A DNA stretch of 7,572 nucleotides from Leptolyngbyaceae cyanobacterium SM1_3_5 (GTDB lineage Bacteria; Cyanobacteriota; Cyanobacteriia; Elainellales; Elainellaceae). Below, piece by piece: positions 6,101 to 7,572 of this stretch (its first letter is position 1; each line of letters opens with the position of its first letter). The notes below the pieces were generated by a model. It did no database searches, had not been told where the DNA came from, and saw only the letters and a program-made list of their open reading frames with translations. Where the stretch lies: contig JAAUTJ010000211.1 of assembly GCA_012031475.1 (NCBI GenBank), positions 1 through 7,572 on the forward strand, written 5' to 3'. The translations under genes and the position numbers were made by a program.

Positions 6101-7453
6101 ATGTCGATGAAGATGAAAAGGTATGGCAGAAAATGGGTCACGGGTGGATTTGCCTTGGTGCTGGCGCTGATGAGTGCGGTGAGTATTGTCTCCTATCAAA
6201 ATTCAATTCAACTGGTCAAAAGTGCAACGCAAGTGCGGCAGACCAATGATTTGCTCGATGCGCTCACCGATGTTTCCGCTACGCTTGCTGAGGCAGAATC
6301 GCGGCGTTGGAGCTACATTTTGTTTGGCGATCGAGCCGAGTTAGAACAGTATAAAGCCGCGATTCAAAGCTTGGATGGGATTCTAGCTCAACTGCGACAA
6401 CCACTAGCCGATACCCCAATTCAAAACCAGCGGCTTGACCGATTAGAAGGATTAATTGACGAGCGCATTGCTTTGTTCGAGCAATCGATCGAAACCTATC
6501 AGCAAGGCCAAACCGCAATTCGATCGACCGAACCACTCATTACCCAAACCAAACAAAATCTAGATGGCATTCAACAGGTCATTTCAGAACTAGAAACCAA
6601 AGAAGAAGAACTACTCGAACTTCAAGTTGAACAATCTCAGTTTAATCTCCAACGAAGAATGCTGATTGAGCCGATCGCGGCGGTGACCACGTTTGCAATT
6701 TTGTTTGGGGTATTCACTTTGCTGTATCGCCAAATGACGAAACGACAGCAAGCGGAAGCCATGCAGCAAATGTTGACGCAAGCCAAAGAGTTGAGTGAAC
6801 TAAAACTCCAGCTTTTCTCAATGGTGTCCCATGAATTTCGCACACCCTTAAGTTTAATTCTCGGATCATCTCAGCTACTTGAAGAGAGCTTAAAAACGCA
6901 GGTTGAACCGAGTAAATTAAAAAATTTATACCGAATCCAATCGGGAGCCAAGATGATGAAGCAATTGATTGGCGATATTTTGACCTTAGCAAGAGCAGAT
7001 GCCGGAAAGCTAGAGTACAACCCAGAATGGGTTGAGATGCAAACGTTTTGTCTCAACTTAGTTGAAGATTTTCAGGTGTTTGGAGAAGCCAAGCGATCGT
7101 TGCAATTCACGCAACAAGGAGACCGCACTCACGCTTACGTGGATGAAAAACTTCTCTACTCTATCCTCAGCAATCTACTCTCAAACGCGATTAAGTATTC
7201 ACCACCTAGCAGCACGATCTATTTCACCTTGATTTGTGAGTCTGAGGCGGTCACGTTTCAGGTGAAAGATGAAGGAATTGGCATTCCAGAAGACTATCAA
7301 TCTAGACTGTTTGAACCATTCGATCGCGGCGCGAATGTGAAAGAAATTATTGGAACAGGATTAGGATTAGCCGTTGTCAAAAAATGTTTAGATTTACATG
7401 AAGGCGAAGTTTCGATCGAAAGTGATACTGAAAAGGGACAACATTCACGATAA
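6101..7453 (+). CDS. CHASE3-type sensor histidine kinase, C-terminus altered by a one-base frameshift
   Basis: A membrane sensor kinase of 450 residues as read. There is a transmembrane helix at about 13-31, a helical CHASE3-type extracytoplasmic sensor region (about 38-180), a second helix at about 188-209 and a short linker. The HisKA domain has phospho-acceptor His244 (FSMVSHEFRTPLS). The HATPase domain has an N box (SNLLSNAIKYS, Asn362), a G1 box (DEGIGIP, 390-396), an F box (FEPFDR, 404-409) and a G2 box (GTGLGL, 418-423). The final strand is wrong: after SDTEKG the frame gives QHSR and stops, whereas one added base near 7435-7437 gives TTFTITIP, the normal family ending, with a stop at 7495-7497. 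Most of the ATP site is present, so the protein may still fold. An in-frame TAG directly precedes the ATG at 6101; there is no clear ribosome binding site, and ATGs at 6107 and 6113 are alternatives. It is divergent from its probable partner regulator. The ligand is unknown. Confidence 0.92.
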   Translation: MSMKMKRYGRKWVTGGFALVLALMSAVSIVSYQNSIQLVKSATQVRQTNDLLDALTDVSATLAEAESRRWSYILFGDRAELEQYKAAIQSLDGILAQLRQPLADTPIQNQRLDRLEGLIDERIALFEQSIETYQQGQTAIRSTEPLITQTKQNLDGIQQVISELETKEEELLELQVEQSQFNLQRRMLIEPIAAVTTFAILFGVFTLLYRQMTKRQQAEAMQQMLTQAKELSELKLQLFSMVSHEFRTPLSLILGSSQLLEESLKTQVEPSKLKNLYRIQSGAKMMKQLIGDILTLARADAGKLEYNPEWVEMQTFCLNLVEDFQVFGEAKRSLQFTQQGDRTHAYVDEKLLYSILSNLLSNAIKYSPPSSTIYFTLICESEAVTFQVKDEGIGIPEDYQSRLFEPFDRGANVKEIIGTGLGLAVVKKCLDLHEGEVSIESDTEKGQHSR

Positions 7454-7497
7454 CCATTCCTCAAGATAGAGCTTATAAAGGAATTTCCCAGGGTTGA

Positions 7498-7572
7498 AAC
7501 TGATTATGTTTATTGACCCGCTTCTATGTCCTATTACTGTTTTGTTGCAGTTCTAGTTGTGCTATTTTTTCT
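7498..7572. other. Non-coding tail after the kinase gene
   Basis: AT-rich sequence with no supported gene and no clear terminator hairpin before the window ends. The bases before it (7454-7497) are the kinase reading frame if the missing base is restored. Confidence 0.5.

Noticed and set aside
5965..6249. 94-residue plus-strand frame across the divergent promoter region
   Set aside because: It overlaps the regulator's start and the kinase in another frame and has no domain pattern.
7464..7500. GGGTTGAAAC at 7491-7500, like the 3' end of many cyanobacterial CRISPR repeats
   Set aside because: No second copy occurs in the remaining 72 bases where the next repeat should start, and it overlaps the restored end of the kinase frame. 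A single short match is not an array.

Overview
The window reads as a piece of a cyanobacterial chromosome. The best evidence is eight copies of the HIP1 octamer GCGATCGC (starting at 80, 213, 1176, 1262, 1648, 2220, 3667 and 5816); about 0.1 would be expected by chance in 7.6 kb. Protein styles agree: an OmpR-type regulator of the cyanobacterial kind, a CHASE3 histidine kinase and a CNNM/CBS/CorC membrane protein. I cannot assign a genus.

Layout, left to right. (1) 1-1043, plus strand: a tyrosine recombinase with a complete catalytic set, in visibly GC-rich sequence (67% and 63% in two hand-counted 60-base stretches, against 37-38% in two stretches of the kinase gene). (2) 1044-1527: a small zinc-ribbon protein on the minus strand, overlapped at its 5' end by a plus-strand open stretch of uncertain status that may be a remnant of an SH3-like small protein. 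(3) 1528-2861, minus: a CorC/HlyC-type membrane protein split by one missing base. (4) 2927-5112, minus: two adjacent Fe(II)/2-oxoglutarate oxygenase genes, probably one operon. The first is a fusion of a degenerate peroxiredoxin-like domain to a prolyl-4-hydroxylase-like domain; the second is a JmjC/cupin-8 hydroxylase. (5) 5113-5347: a short control region holding a rho-independent terminator, a possible promoter overlapping that terminator, a short upstream reading frame and a G-rich tract. (6) 5348-6022, minus, and 6101-7453, plus: a divergent two-component pair, an OmpR-family response regulator and a CHASE3 sensor kinase. The kinase has lost its last beta-strand through a one-base frameshift.

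How they may work together. The regulator and kinase are very likely a signalling pair sharing an 80-base intergenic region. The two oxygenases probably act together or in succession on a protein or peptide, but the substrate cannot be read from the sequence and no precursor peptide is visible. The regulator's terminator separates it from the oxygenase operon, so any regulation of the operon by the pair would be through DNA binding, not co-transcription. This link is inference only.

The two frameshifts are both single missing bases, each in or next to a short homopolymer. Uncorrected sequencing or assembly error is therefore a serious alternative to real gene decay. The most original content is the oxygenase pair, especially the fused peroxiredoxin-like domain that lacks a peroxidatic cysteine.
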